Below are positions 51,149 to 60,713 of a DNA stretch of 64,000 nucleotides, piece by piece. Position 1 is the stretch's first letter. Each line of letters begins with the position of its first letter. Source of the stretch: Luxibacter massiliensis (GTDB lineage: Bacteria > Bacillota > Clostridia > Lachnospirales > Lachnospiraceae); assembly GCF_900604355.1 (NCBI RefSeq), contig NZ_UWOE01000001.1, forward strand, positions 1,550,001 through 1,614,000, given 5' to 3'. The position numbers and the translations under genes were made by a program. Below the pieces are notes generated by a model that saw only the letters and a list, made by a program, of their open reading frames with translations, was not told the DNA's origin and did not search any database.

Positions 51149-51917
51149 TATTATAAAAGTCATTGAGGACACTTACCCAAAGGAGGCAGCGCTGGATTTT
51201 GATAATGTGGGACTTTTAGCGGGCAGGACTGAAAAGGAAGTGGGATGCGTCTATCTTGCCCTTGATGCTACAGGCCCGGTCATAGAGGATGCACTGAAGG
51301 CTGGGGCAGATATGCTGATCACCCACCACCCGCTGATTTTTTCACCTCTTAAGGCAGTGACAGATCAAGACTTTATCGGAAAAAGGATTCTCTGCCTGAT
51401 CCAGAATGACTTGTCTTATTATGCCATGCATACGAATTATGATGTGCTTGGGATGGCAGAGCTCTCTGGCAGGCTGATGGGACTTGAAGAGCCAGAGGTG
51501 CTGGATGTAACCAGGGTACAGGATGGGAAACCAGAAGGAATAGGCAGGGTGGGAAAATTGCCTGTTCCGCTGACTTTGGAGGAATGTAGTGCATATGTCA
51601 GGCATAAGCTGAAACTAGGGCCTGTGAAAGTATTTGGGAGCCTGGACTTGACAATAAGGAGGATGGCTATATCCCCGGGGTCAGGGAAAAGCGCAGTTGA
51701 GCCTGCCTTGGAAAAGGGGGCAGATGTGCTGGTGACTGGGGATATGGGGCACCATGAAGGGATAGATGCGTGGGAGCAGGGACTTTCAGTTATTGATGCC
51801 GGGCATTATGGCACAGAATATATTTTTATGGAAGATATGGAGAAATTTCTGGCACGGAAGCTTCCTGGACTGAAAGTAGTAACAGCGCCGGCCATGCATC
51901 CCTTCCAAATACTTTAA
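51135..51917 (+). CDS. Nif3-like dinuclear metal center protein
   Basis: 260 residues of the Nif3/YqfO family (GTP cyclohydrolase 1 type 2). Metal ligands lie in THHPLIF near residue 63, HTNYD near 97, and GDMGHHEGIDAWEQG and HYGTE at the end. Its cellular role is not settled. It overlaps trmK by 14 bases. Confidence 0.9.
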   Translation: MLCSDIIKVIEDTYPKEAALDFDNVGLLAGRTEKEVGCVYLALDATGPVIEDALKAGADMLITHHPLIFSPLKAVTDQDFIGKRILCLIQNDLSYYAMHTNYDVLGMAELSGRLMGLEEPEVLDVTRVQDGKPEGIGRVGKLPVPLTLEECSAYVRHKLKLGPVKVFGSLDLTIRRMAISPGSGKSAVEPALEKGADVLVTGDMGHHEGIDAWEQGLSVIDAGHYGTEYIFMEDMEKFLARKLPGLKVVTAPAMHPFQIL

Positions 51918-51936
51918 ATATCGTTTTCAATAGCCT

Positions 51937-52027
51937 AGTACCCCGATGTAAGCAACGGGGCACTGGGCCCTCGCGGCAACAGCCAATTGGATCTGTACAA
52001 GTCCTCTTGGCTCCTTGTTTGGGGAAA
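51937..52027 (-). repeat. Dispersed palindromic repeat, decayed copy C
   Basis: On the minus strand it follows the same order as copy A: GGAGCCAAGAGGAC, a damaged core GGACTTGTACAGATCC, CAATTGGCTG, then CATCGGGGTA at the outer end. Clearly related to copies A and B but with many substitutions. Confidence 0.55.
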
Positions 52028-52095
52028 TAAAAAGGCGGTGCTGGCAGAGTAATTAGAATTGTTTTATGAAATATGTGGATGCGGAAAGGAATATA

Positions 52096-53766
52096 ATGGC
52101 AGCAAAAACATGCAAAGTATGTATTGGAAGTGAAGTGAGGGAATATGAGGCGGGAACCTCCTATCAGAGGATAGCAGAAGATTTTCAGGCAAGGTATGGG
52201 CACCAGATCGTGCTTGTGTTTGTCAACCGGTTCAGGCTCCAGGAGCTGGATAAAAGGCTGGAGGGAGACTGTGAATTAGAGTTTATCACCACCGGGGATG
52301 CCATAGGATACGAGACTTACCGGAGAAGCCTGTGTTTTATGCTTGTAAAAGCAGTTCACGATGTGGGGGGCCATGAAAATGTTGAGAGGGTCAGGATCCA
52401 TTTCTCGGTGAGCAAAGGATATTATTGTACCATAGAAGGGGATGTGGCATTAGACCAGGATTTTCTTGACAGAGTGGACCTGCGGATGAAGGAGCTGTGC
52501 AGGGACAGGATTCCCATAGAAAAACGTTCTATCCACACGACAGAGGCGGTGGAGTTATTTAAGAAGCATGGTATGTTTGACAAGGAAAGGCTTTTTGAGT
52601 ACAGAAGAGTTTCTAAAGTCAATATTTACCGGATGAATGAATTTGAAGATTATTATTACGGGTATATGGTGCCGGATGCTGGATATCTGAAATACTATGC
52701 CCTGCATCTGTATGACGAAGGGTTTATCATACAGATGCCCACACGCTCAGAGCCTGAGAGGGTGGACGCCCTTGTTCCCAGGCCAAAGCTTTTTCAGGTA
52801 TTAAAACAATCTGTACTCTGGGGGGATCAGCAAGGTATAGAGACAGTAGGCGCTTTAAACGATATGGTGACACACCGGGACATGAGCGAGGTGGTTCTTG
52901 TGCAGGAGGCATATCAGGAACGCCAGATTGGGGAAATTGCCAAAAAAATTGCAGAGCGCCCGGATGTAAAATTTATTTTGATAGCAGGGCCGTCATCTTC
53001 AGGGAAAACAACTTTTTCCCACCGTCTCTCCATACAGTTAAGGGTCAACGGCATGCGCCCCCATCCCATAGCAGTGGACAATTATTTTGTGGACCGGGAG
53101 CAGACACCCCGGGATGCTGACGGGAATTATAATTTTGAATGTCTGGAAGCAATTGATGTAAAGAAATTTAATGAAGATATGCGGGCCCTCCTGGCAGGTG
53201 AGGAGATATATCTTCCCATATTTAATTTTAAATTAGGAAAAAGGGAGTATGATGCGGTTCCCAAAAAGCTTGGAAGGCAGGATATACTTGTCATTGAGGG
53301 AATCCATTGCCTGAACCCCAGGCTGACAGAGGCGCTCAATGACGACTATAAATTTAAAATATATATCAGCGCCCTGACCCAGCTTAATATTGATGAACAT
53401 AACCGGATCCCCTCCACAGATGGGCGTCTGATACGCCGTATTGTGAGAGATGCCAGGACAAGGGGGACTACTGCAAGAAATACAATCGCCATGTGGCCCT
53501 CTGTCAGAAGAGGGGAGGAAGAGAATATCTTTCCATACCAGGAAGGGGCTGACGTGATGTTCAATTCTTCCCTTTTGTATGAACTGGCTGTCCTGAAGCA
53601 ATATATAGAACCTCTTTTGTTTGGCATGGATAAGAAGTGCCCAGAATATGCAGAGGCAAAAAGACTGCTGAAATTTTTTGATTATTTTGTTGGAATAGGG
53701 AGTGAATCTGTTCCTACCAACTCACTTTTAAGGGAGTTCATAGGCGGCGGCTGCTTTCATGTATAG
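52096..53766 (+). CDS. Nucleoside (uridine-type) kinase with TGS and tRNA-synthetase-like N-terminus
   Basis: 556 residues. Residues 1-60 form a TGS-like domain (CKVCIGSEVREYEAGTSYQR); about 60-260 resembles the ThrRS/AlaRS second additional domain; about 280-556 is a uridine-kinase/phosphoribulokinase-type P-loop domain with GPSSSGKTTFSHRL, AVDNYFVDREQTPRD and the RIVRDARTRGTTARNT lid. This fusion is common in clostridia; its substrate is unproven. Start ATG 52096 follows GGAAAGGA; ATG 52066 is possible. Confidence 0.87.
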   Translation: MAAKTCKVCIGSEVREYEAGTSYQRIAEDFQARYGHQIVLVFVNRFRLQELDKRLEGDCELEFITTGDAIGYETYRRSLCFMLVKAVHDVGGHENVERVRIHFSVSKGYYCTIEGDVALDQDFLDRVDLRMKELCRDRIPIEKRSIHTTEAVELFKKHGMFDKERLFEYRRVSKVNIYRMNEFEDYYYGYMVPDAGYLKYYALHLYDEGFIIQMPTRSEPERVDALVPRPKLFQVLKQSVLWGDQQGIETVGALNDMVTHRDMSEVVLVQEAYQERQIGEIAKKIAERPDVKFILIAGPSSSGKTTFSHRLSIQLRVNGMRPHPIAVDNYFVDREQTPRDADGNYNFECLEAIDVKKFNEDMRALLAGEEIYLPIFNFKLGKREYDAVPKKLGRQDILVIEGIHCLNPRLTEALNDDYKFKIYISALTQLNIDEHNRIPSTDGRLIRRIVRDARTRGTTARNTIAMWPSVRRGEEENIFPYQEGADVMFNSSLLYELAVLKQYIEPLLFGMDKKCPEYAEAKRLLKFFDYFVGIGSESVPTNSLLREFIGGGCFHV

Positions 53767-53806
53767 TTAAGGCCAAAGCAAAAAGTATGTATAAAGATTT
53801 AAGAAA

Positions 53807-53857
53807 CCCCTCCTGTATGGATTTTCTATATTTTAATCCGTACAGGAGGGGCCTCTT
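53807..53857 (+). terminator. Terminator between convergent operons
   Basis: 17-bp stem (53807-53823 with 53835-53851, one wobble), 11-nt loop, start CCCCTCCTGTATGGATT. Followed by CCTCTTTAAT on this strand; on the minus strand TTTCTTAAATC follows, so it likely ends both transcripts. Confidence 0.8.
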
Positions 53858-53868
53858 TAATAGGAAAT

Positions 53869-55752
53869 TTATTTGGATTTTACTTCTCTCCAGAGCTGAT
53901 TATAAACTGCGTCGTTGTCATCCCCCAGGAACTGGAAAGTCTCACAGTTGGACAGAGATTCTGGGTCAGGGAATGCGATCTTACTATTTCTAAGCCAGTC
54001 GTCCTCAATCAACTTACGTCCCTCTGTATTGGGGATAGAGTAGGTAATATAATCAAAATTCATTTTAGCTATCTCAGGGCGGCAGAGGAAATCTATAAAT
54101 TTCTCCGCATTTTCTTTATGCTTGGCATTCTTGGGAATGACCCAGGAATCGATCCATAGGTTGGACCCTTCTTTTGGTATGACATATTCCAGATCAGGGT
54201 TTTCCATCTGGGTGTAGAGTGCCTCACCAGAATAAATCACCCCGATGGCAGCTTCATTGCCAATCATTTTATCCCGCACCTGGTCAATAACGTAGGCCTG
54301 TACAAGAGGCTTTTGCTCAATTAAAAGCTGTTTGGCAGCCTCCAGTTCATCTAAATCGGTAGAATTCAGGGAATAACCCAGATATTTCAATGTAATTCCA
54401 AAAGCATCGCGCACACTGTCCTGCATCAGGATGCTGTCCTTATATTTTTCATCCCAGAGGACACTCCAGCTGTCGACAGGCTCATCTACCATAGTTTTAT
54501 TGTACAGGATTCCCACCGTGCCGAAGAGATAGGGAACTGAGTATTTGTTTTCAGGGTCGAACTGCCGGGACTGCTCCATATATGTCTTGTCCACATATTT
54601 GATATTTGGCATATTATCAAAGTTAATCTCTGCCAAAAGGTCATTTTCTAACATACGCTGCACCATATAATCAGAAGGGCAGACTGCATCATATGCTATG
54701 GCCCCGGACTGGACTTTTGGATACATGATTTCGTTGGTCTCATATTCTTCATATACCACATCGATCCCAGTCTCTTCCTCGAACATAGTAATGGCTTCCG
54801 GATCCAGATACTCACCCCAGTTATATACAATCACCTGGTTGCCGTCAGTACGGCTGTTCTGGGAACCGTAGAAAAACCCTCCGGCTATAATCACCACTAC
54901 CATAACTGTGGGAACAAATTTCCGGAAAATAAACCGGGATATGCGGTGTGATTTCCGGATTTCAATCCGTTTTGCCGAAGAATCTGTTTTTTTATCCGGT
55001 GTGATGTTCACCAGGAAAAGGAGAACAAGCACAGTCATGAACATAATAGTTGAAAGTGCGTACATCTCCGGCTTAATACCTTTTCTGACCTCGCTGTAGA
55101 TTTTGGTGGACAGCGTATCCACGCCCGGACCCTTCGTAAAATGGGTGATGACAAAATCATCTAGGGACATAGTAAAGGAGAGTAAAAATCCTGAAAATAC
55201 TCCGGGCATAATATCTGGGAATACTACTTTAAAAAAAGCGTATAAAGGGGAGGCGCCCAGATCCTGTGCAGCCTCATAGGTGCTCTTGCTTGTCTGCTTT
55301 AGCTTCGGCATGACGCTGAGTATGACATAAGGTATATTAAAAGTAATATGGGCCAGCAAGATGGTGGAGAATCCTAGGGAAAACCTAAATGCAATAAACA
55401 GAAGCATCAGGGATATGCCGGTAACAATGTCTGCATTCAGCATGGGAATATTCGTAACTCCCATGAAGAGAGTGCGGAATTTAGGCTTCATTGCCTGGAT
55501 GCCGATGGACGCGGCTGTACCGATGACCGTTGCTGCCAGGGCTGAGACAAGGGCAATGATCAGAGTCGTATACAGGGCATTCATAATATCCTGGTTCTGG
55601 AACAGGGAGACGTACCATTTTCCTGTAAAGCCGCCCCACTTCGCCCGGGTCTTGGCGCTGTTAAAGGACAGGACCATTAAAGTGACGATGGGAGAGTAGA
55701 GCAGGACAAAAATTAATATTAGATAGAATCGTTTCAGTGCGTTTTTAATCAA
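53869..55752 (-). CDS. potCD: PotC-PotD fusion: spermidine/putrescine permease joined to its binding protein
   Basis: 627 residues. Residues 1-260 are a PotC permease with six helices and the EAA loop EAAQDLGASPLYAFFKVVFP. After a basic linker (about 262-280) an extra membrane helix (about 284-303) leads to a complete PotD-type solute-binding domain (VYNWGEYLDPEAITMFEEET to the end) without its own signal peptide or lipobox. The fusion keeps the binding protein tethered to the transporter. Start is TTG 55752, four bases overlapping the potB stop, with GGAGGG upstream. Confidence 0.92.
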   Translation of the reverse strand: MIKNALKRFYLILIFVLLYSPIVTLMVLSFNSAKTRAKWGGFTGKWYVSLFQNQDIMNALYTTLIIALVSALAATVIGTAASIGIQAMKPKFRTLFMGVTNIPMLNADIVTGISLMLLFIAFRFSLGFSTILLAHITFNIPYVILSVMPKLKQTSKSTYEAAQDLGASPLYAFFKVVFPDIMPGVFSGFLLSFTMSLDDFVITHFTKGPGVDTLSTKIYSEVRKGIKPEMYALSTIMFMTVLVLLFLVNITPDKKTDSSAKRIEIRKSHRISRFIFRKFVPTVMVVVIIAGGFFYGSQNSRTDGNQVIVYNWGEYLDPEAITMFEEETGIDVVYEEYETNEIMYPKVQSGAIAYDAVCPSDYMVQRMLENDLLAEINFDNMPNIKYVDKTYMEQSRQFDPENKYSVPYLFGTVGILYNKTMVDEPVDSWSVLWDEKYKDSILMQDSVRDAFGITLKYLGYSLNSTDLDELEAAKQLLIEQKPLVQAYVIDQVRDKMIGNEAAIGVIYSGEALYTQMENPDLEYVIPKEGSNLWIDSWVIPKNAKHKENAEKFIDFLCRPEIAKMNFDYITYSIPNTEGRKLIEDDWLRNSKIAFPDPESLSNCETFQFLGDDNDAVYNQLWREVKSK

Positions 55753-56582
55753 AATGCATTACCCTCCCCATTCTTGTCGTATTTGGCTATCAGCGCCATA
55801 CTGGCAATAATAAAAATCATCAGGACTAAGGATAGGCCAGATCCCACATTCCAGTTGCTGCCCTGTTTAAATTCCTGTTCAATAACATTACCGATAAGAA
55901 GTATCTTACTTCCTCCCAGCAGGTCTGAGATCACGAATGTTGTCAGGGAAGGAACAAAGACCATGGTGATGCCGCTGATAATGCCAGGGATACTCAAAGG
56001 GAATATAATCTTTGAGAAGGTCTGCAGGTTATTGGCGCCCAGGTCACGGGCGGCAGAAATAACATCCTTGTCAATTTTAGACAGGACATTGTAAATGGGC
56101 AGAACCATAAAAGGGAGAAAATTATATACCATCCCGAGTATGATCGCGTAGGGCGTATTGATAATTGCCTGGGGCGGAAGATGGAAAAATGTAAGGACTG
56201 CATTGATAACCCCGTTCTTTTCCAGCAGGTTCTGCCAGGCAAGGGTGCGCAGCAGAAAATTCATCCACATGGGAAGAATAAAAATTAAAACAATAAAGCT
56301 CGTCTGGTTCACATCTTTCTCTGATAAAATCATGGCCAGAGGGTAAGCCAGGATCAGGCACAGGATGGTGCTTATAAAAGAGAGCAGCAAAGCCAGCCCC
56401 AGGGCCTTTAAATTCTCTGGGGTAGTAATCTGTGCCAGGTTCATGAATGTAAATGTCCCTTCTTTATCTGTCATGCCGTAATAGACGATCATAAGAAGGG
56501 GAATGACAATAAAAGACAGGGCCCAGAACAGATAAGGGCCTGCCAGCAGTTTTCTATTCTTCAATTCCAACAGCCTCCGCAT
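55749..56582 (-). CDS. potB: Spermidine/putrescine ABC transporter permease PotB
   Basis: 277 residues, six membrane helices, with the EAA loop SAARDLGANNLQTFSKIIFP that contacts the ATPase. It forms the channel with the PotC half of the fusion protein. ATG 56582 has no visible ribosome site; a TTG at 56564 has GGAGG nine bases upstream and may be the true start, which would also shrink its overlap with potA to 11 bases. Confidence 0.93.
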   Translation of the reverse strand: MRRLLELKNRKLLAGPYLFWALSFIVIPLLMIVYYGMTDKEGTFTFMNLAQITTPENLKALGLALLLSFISTILCLILAYPLAMILSEKDVNQTSFIVLIFILPMWMNFLLRTLAWQNLLEKNGVINAVLTFFHLPPQAIINTPYAIILGMVYNFLPFMVLPIYNVLSKIDKDVISAARDLGANNLQTFSKIIFPLSIPGIISGITMVFVPSLTTFVISDLLGGSKILLIGNVIEQEFKQGSNWNVGSGLSLVLMIFIIASMALIAKYDKNGEGNAF

Positions 56583-57627
56583 CTTCAGATTCGGGTTTTT
56601 TCATAATCTGAATATCAAAAGGGTCAACTTTTATGCCCACCTCAGTTCCCACCGGAAACATATCTGTACTGTGTACAAGAAGCTCGTAATTATTGGCCAG
56701 GACTTCCATCTCGTAGTGGACCCCTTTAAAAATAAGGTGGGTGACTACGCCCTCAATACTTCCCTCCCCAGGTTTTACCAGGTCAATGTCTTCCGGCCGG
56801 ATAACCGCATCCACAGGCGTATTCCGGCCAAAACCTACATCTACGCACTGCCATATGGCTCCCAGCATCTTCACAACTTTATCCTCCACCATGGTAGCCG
56901 GAAGGATATTACTGTCTCCGATGAAATCGGCCACAAAGGCGTTTTGAGGTTCATTGTATATGTCCTCGGGAGTGCCTATCTGCTGTATATATCCCTGGTT
57001 CATGACCACAATGGTATCGGACATAGTCAGGGCCTCTTCCTGGTCATGGGTGACATAGACGAATGTGATGCCCAGCTCATTTTTCAGCCGTATCAGCTCA
57101 TACTGCATGTCCTGGCGCAGCTTCAGATCCAGGGCGCCAAGGGGTTCGTCCAGAAGCAGGACTTTTGGTTCGTTCACAATGGCCCGGGCAATGGCAATCC
57201 GCTGCTGCTGCCCGCCGCTGAGGGAATCTGGCGTCCTTGCCTCGTACCCCTCCAGATTTACAAGCTTAAGGGCATAACGTATTTTATCCTGTATATATCC
57301 TTTTGTCTTGCCTCTGATTTTCAGGCCAAAAGCAATATTTTCAGCGATGGACATATGGGAGAATAGGGCGTATTTCTGGAACACAGTATTTAACTGCCTG
57401 CGGTTTGGCGGAAGGCTGTTAATATTTTTACCGTCAAAAATAATGTCCCCGGAATCTGGAGTTTCGAAACCTCCCAGAATTCTAAGAAGGGTAGTTTTGC
57501 CGCAGCCGCTTGGCCCGAGAAGAGTCAGGAATTCATTTTCCCGGATATAGAGATTTAATTGATCTAAGACAACGTTCTCGTCAAAGGATTTGGTGATATT
57601 GACAATATCAATTAATTTATTGGACAT
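56554..57627 (-). CDS. potA: Spermidine/putrescine ABC transporter ATP-binding protein PotA
   Basis: 357 residues. Walker A GPSGCGKTT, signature LSGGQQQRIAIARAI, Walker B VLLLDEPLGALD, H-loop VTHDQEEAL, and a C-terminal TOBE regulatory domain (VIRPEDIDLV onward). ATG 57627 is preceded by GGAGGAAAAG and gives the normal N-terminus MSNKLIDIVNITKSF. The start overlaps the aroC stop by 11 bases, so translation is coupled to aroC. Confidence 0.96.
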   Translation of the reverse strand: MSNKLIDIVNITKSFDENVVLDQLNLYIRENEFLTLLGPSGCGKTTLLRILGGFETPDSGDIIFDGKNINSLPPNRRQLNTVFQKYALFSHMSIAENIAFGLKIRGKTKGYIQDKIRYALKLVNLEGYEARTPDSLSGGQQQRIAIARAIVNEPKVLLLDEPLGALDLKLRQDMQYELIRLKNELGITFVYVTHDQEEALTMSDTIVVMNQGYIQQIGTPEDIYNEPQNAFVADFIGDSNILPATMVEDKVVKMLGAIWQCVDVGFGRNTPVDAVIRPEDIDLVKPGEGSIEGVVTHLIFKGVHYEMEVLANNYELLVHSTDMFPVGTEVGIKVDPFDIQIMKKPESEDAEAVGIEE

Positions 57628-58732
57628 TCTTTTCCTCCGTATAGTAGTCTTTGACTTTATCCAGCCGGCTGCCCATATTTTGCAGGAGCAGATCGGCGAT
57701 TGTGAGGGCCGCCATGGCCTCCACCACCACGACTGCCCTAGGGACGATAATAGGGTCATGCCGCCCATGGATAGAGAGGCTGACTTCCTCGCCGCTTTCG
57801 GTGACACTTTGCTGTGTCTGTGAGATGGAAGCAGTAGGCTTGACTGTGGCGCGCAGGATTAAAGGGGAACCGTCGCTCATTCCGCCCAGTGTCCCTCCAG
57901 AATGGTTTGTCTGCTTACAAACTTTTCCGTCGGACAGGACGAAGGCATCGTTGTTCTGGCTGCCTGTGGAAGCGCCTGCAAGAATGCCGTCCCCAATCTC
58001 CACCGCTTTTATGGCACCGATGGACATGACGGCTCTGGCAAGGCAGGCGTCTAATTTGTCGAATACAGGCTCCCCCAGTCCGGCAGGAAGGCCGGTGATG
58101 GTACACTCTATAGTTCCTCCGCAGGAATCCTGGTTTTTCATCAATGTGTCCAGATGCTCGGCGGCCTTTGCAGCCGCCTTATTGTCAGGCATACAGAGAG
58201 GGTTCTGGGTGATTTCGGAAAAATGGTAGGCTTCAGCAGGAACTGTGACTGGCCCAATGGACTTTGCATAAGAAACCAGATGAATCCCTATTTCCTTTAA
58301 TAATAATGAAGCGACAGCACCGGCTGCCACCCGCCCTATTGTCTCCCGGCCAGAGGAACGCCCTCCGCCGCGGTAATCCCGGAACCCATATTTGGAAGTA
58401 AAAGTAAAATCTGCGTGGCCGGGACGGTAAGTGTATGCAATATTGCCATAATCGCGGGAACGCTGGTCCTGGTTGCGGACAAGCAGTGAGATTGGCGTGC
58501 CTGTAGTTCTGCCTTCAAAAATTCCAGACAAAATCTCCACTTGGTCCGCCTCATTTCTTTTAGTGGCATACTTGCTCTGTCCTGGTTTTCTCCGGTCAAG
58601 ATAGCGCTGTATATCTGCTTCATCCAGTTTAAGCCCGGCAGGACATCCGTCGATGACGGCGCCGATTGCCGCACCATGGGATTCTCCCCATGTTGTTACC
58701 TGGAATAGTTTACCAAATGTTGAGCCGCTCAT
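57617..58732 (-). CDS. aroC: Chorismate synthase
   Basis: Last step of the shikimate pathway (EPSP to chorismate, reduced FMN required). 371 residues with the family signatures GESHGAAIGAVIDGCPAG, the RPGHADFTFTSKYG and RSSGRETIGRVAAGAVA regions and the C-terminal SIHGRHDPIIVPRA. It is the first gene of the minus-strand unit aroC-potA-potB-potCD, an unusual grouping of aromatic synthesis with polyamine uptake. The 164-base gap to the divergent gene at 58897 must hold both promoters. Confidence 0.97.
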   Translation of the reverse strand: MSGSTFGKLFQVTTWGESHGAAIGAVIDGCPAGLKLDEADIQRYLDRRKPGQSKYATKRNEADQVEILSGIFEGRTTGTPISLLVRNQDQRSRDYGNIAYTYRPGHADFTFTSKYGFRDYRGGGRSSGRETIGRVAAGAVASLLLKEIGIHLVSYAKSIGPVTVPAEAYHFSEITQNPLCMPDNKAAAKAAEHLDTLMKNQDSCGGTIECTITGLPAGLGEPVFDKLDACLARAVMSIGAIKAVEIGDGILAGASTGSQNNDAFVLSDGKVCKQTNHSGGTLGGMSDGSPLILRATVKPTASISQTQQSVTESGEEVSLSIHGRHDPIIVPRAVVVVEAMAALTIADLLLQNMGSRLDKVKDYYTEEKNVQ

Positions 58733-58896
58733 AGCAATTCTCCTTTCATTTTACACATAGGCTTATTATATAAGAAGATATATAAACACGCAATCCTTAA
58801 TTTATCTTTAAATTCATACTTTTATACTGTACATTTCTATGTTTTCGTAATATAATGTGGACTAGATATTGATTAAAACAGAGGGAGTAATACTAA

Positions 58897-60666
58897 ATGA
58901 GCAAAAATGACAAGGAAAATTTGCAAGGCTTTGACTCTGAAGATAAGGATTTGGATGAAGATTACTACTTTGATGAAATAGACGATACTGACGAGGAGTA
59001 TTTCCTGGACGAGGAGATCAGCGAAGAGGATGAGGACTATTTCCTGGACGACGAAGAGGCGGGTGATGCCGGGGAATCTTCTGGAAGTGTGGAAGCTGCA
59101 TCTGTGGAAAAGCGCGCCAGCCAAACCAAGACACAGGAAATACCAGGGAGAATGCCTGTCAGCTATTCTCTGGAGGAAGAACCGGACAGCGAGGATATCG
59201 ATATTTTTGAGGATGAACCTGAAGAAAAGAAGACAGAGAAAAGAAAGTCCCGGAGGAAAAAAGGCAGGCAGAAAAGAAGTATGAAAAAAATTTGGATAGT
59301 ACTAGGCTCAATTGTGGCTGTGCTGGCCGCGGCATATATAGGTGTGTCGGTATTCTTTATGAGCCATTTCTTTATGAATACGGAGATAAATGGACACGAC
59401 TTCTCGGGCAAAAGTGTTGAAGATGTTGTGGCCTATATGAAAAAGGAAGTCAAAGATTATAGTCTGACCATCCATGAAAAAGACTGCAAGACAGATACAA
59501 TCGATGGCACAGAGATTTCACTGACTTACAAAGAAAATAATGATATCAAAAAAGCGCTTGAAGAACAGAATAGTTTTCTGTGGCCGGTGGCGTTCTTTTC
59601 TCCCAATTCAGCTAAAGTAACTGTAGAAGTATCTTATGATACTGCTGCCCTGGAATCTAAAATACAGAATTTACAGGCTGTGACGGCGGAACAAGTACCA
59701 CCCACGTCAGCCACCCCGAAGTTCGACGGTGAAAAGTTCGTGATTGAGCCTGAGGTGACGGGGACTGCCGTAAATATGGAAGTGTTGAAGGAGAAGGTGA
59801 ACCAATACATTTCAAAGTTTAACCACGAGCTGGATATGGAGAAGGAGGAGTGCTATGCGGTTCCTAAGTATACTTCAGAATCAGAGGAGGTCCAGAAGGC
59901 CTGCGACACTATGAACAACTATACCAAGGCGAGCATTACGTATACCATGTCCGAGCCGGCAGTGGTGGATAAAGCATTGATCTCCACATGGCTGTCTGTG
60001 GATGAGAATATGAATGTGAATTTCAATGAGGAGGCCGTGCGGGCATGGCTCACGGAATTTGGCGATAAGTATGATACGGTGGGAACTACGAGGACCATCA
60101 CAACGCCGGATGGGAAGACAACGGAAGTGTCTGGCGGCACTTATGGCTGGTCTATTGACGAGGAGACAGAGTTCACAGCCCTTACTAACAGTATCAAGAA
60201 TGGGGAGACAGTGGAGAAGGAGCCTGCCTACTATCAGACAGCCGCATCCCACGGGGAGGCTGACTGGGGAAATACATATGCAGAGGTAGATTTATCAGCG
60301 CAGCGTATGTGGTATGTTGTAGACGGGGCCGTGGTTCTTGCCACGGATGTTGTGACAGGCTTCCCCACCCCTGATAAGGAGACACCTTCCGGTGTTTACA
60401 ATATCCTGGAGCTGGAGAGGAATAAGACATTGGTGGGGGAGATTGTCCCTGAGACGGGAAAGCCGGAGTATGAGACACCTGTTAGTTTCTGGATGCGGAT
60501 TACATGGACAGGGATCGGATTCCATGACGCCACATGGCAGCCTGCATTCGGGGGTTCCCTGTACACGACCGTGGGTTCTCATGGGTGTATAAATATGCCC
60601 TATGACCAGGCTGAGGCATTATATAATATGTTATCTATCGGCGTGCCGGTAATCATGCACTATTAA
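58897..60666 (+). CDS. L,D-transpeptidase with acidic cytoplasmic tail
   Basis: 589 residues. Residues 1-115 are a very acidic cytoplasmic segment with repeats of the type DEEYFLDEE and EDYFLDDEE; a basic stop (116-130) leads into one membrane helix (132-157). The outer part has a VanW/PG_binding_4-like domain (about 165-400) and a YkuD catalytic domain with SHGCINMP (cysteine 564). The YkuD family makes 3-3 peptidoglycan cross-links. The cysteine and the preceding histidine are intact, so it should be active. Confidence 0.9.
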   Translation: MSKNDKENLQGFDSEDKDLDEDYYFDEIDDTDEEYFLDEEISEEDEDYFLDDEEAGDAGESSGSVEAASVEKRASQTKTQEIPGRMPVSYSLEEEPDSEDIDIFEDEPEEKKTEKRKSRRKKGRQKRSMKKIWIVLGSIVAVLAAAYIGVSVFFMSHFFMNTEINGHDFSGKSVEDVVAYMKKEVKDYSLTIHEKDCKTDTIDGTEISLTYKENNDIKKALEEQNSFLWPVAFFSPNSAKVTVEVSYDTAALESKIQNLQAVTAEQVPPTSATPKFDGEKFVIEPEVTGTAVNMEVLKEKVNQYISKFNHELDMEKEECYAVPKYTSESEEVQKACDTMNNYTKASITYTMSEPAVVDKALISTWLSVDENMNVNFNEEAVRAWLTEFGDKYDTVGTTRTITTPDGKTTEVSGGTYGWSIDEETEFTALTNSIKNGETVEKEPAYYQTAASHGEADWGNTYAEVDLSAQRMWYVVDGAVVLATDVVTGFPTPDKETPSGVYNILELERNKTLVGEIVPETGKPEYETPVSFWMRITWTGIGFHDATWQPAFGGSLYTTVGSHGCINMPYDQAEALYNMLSIGVPVIMHY

Positions 60667-60713
60667 TGTGGGGACTTTCCTATTATTAGAGATAAGGTAA
60701 TTGAGAGGTAAAT

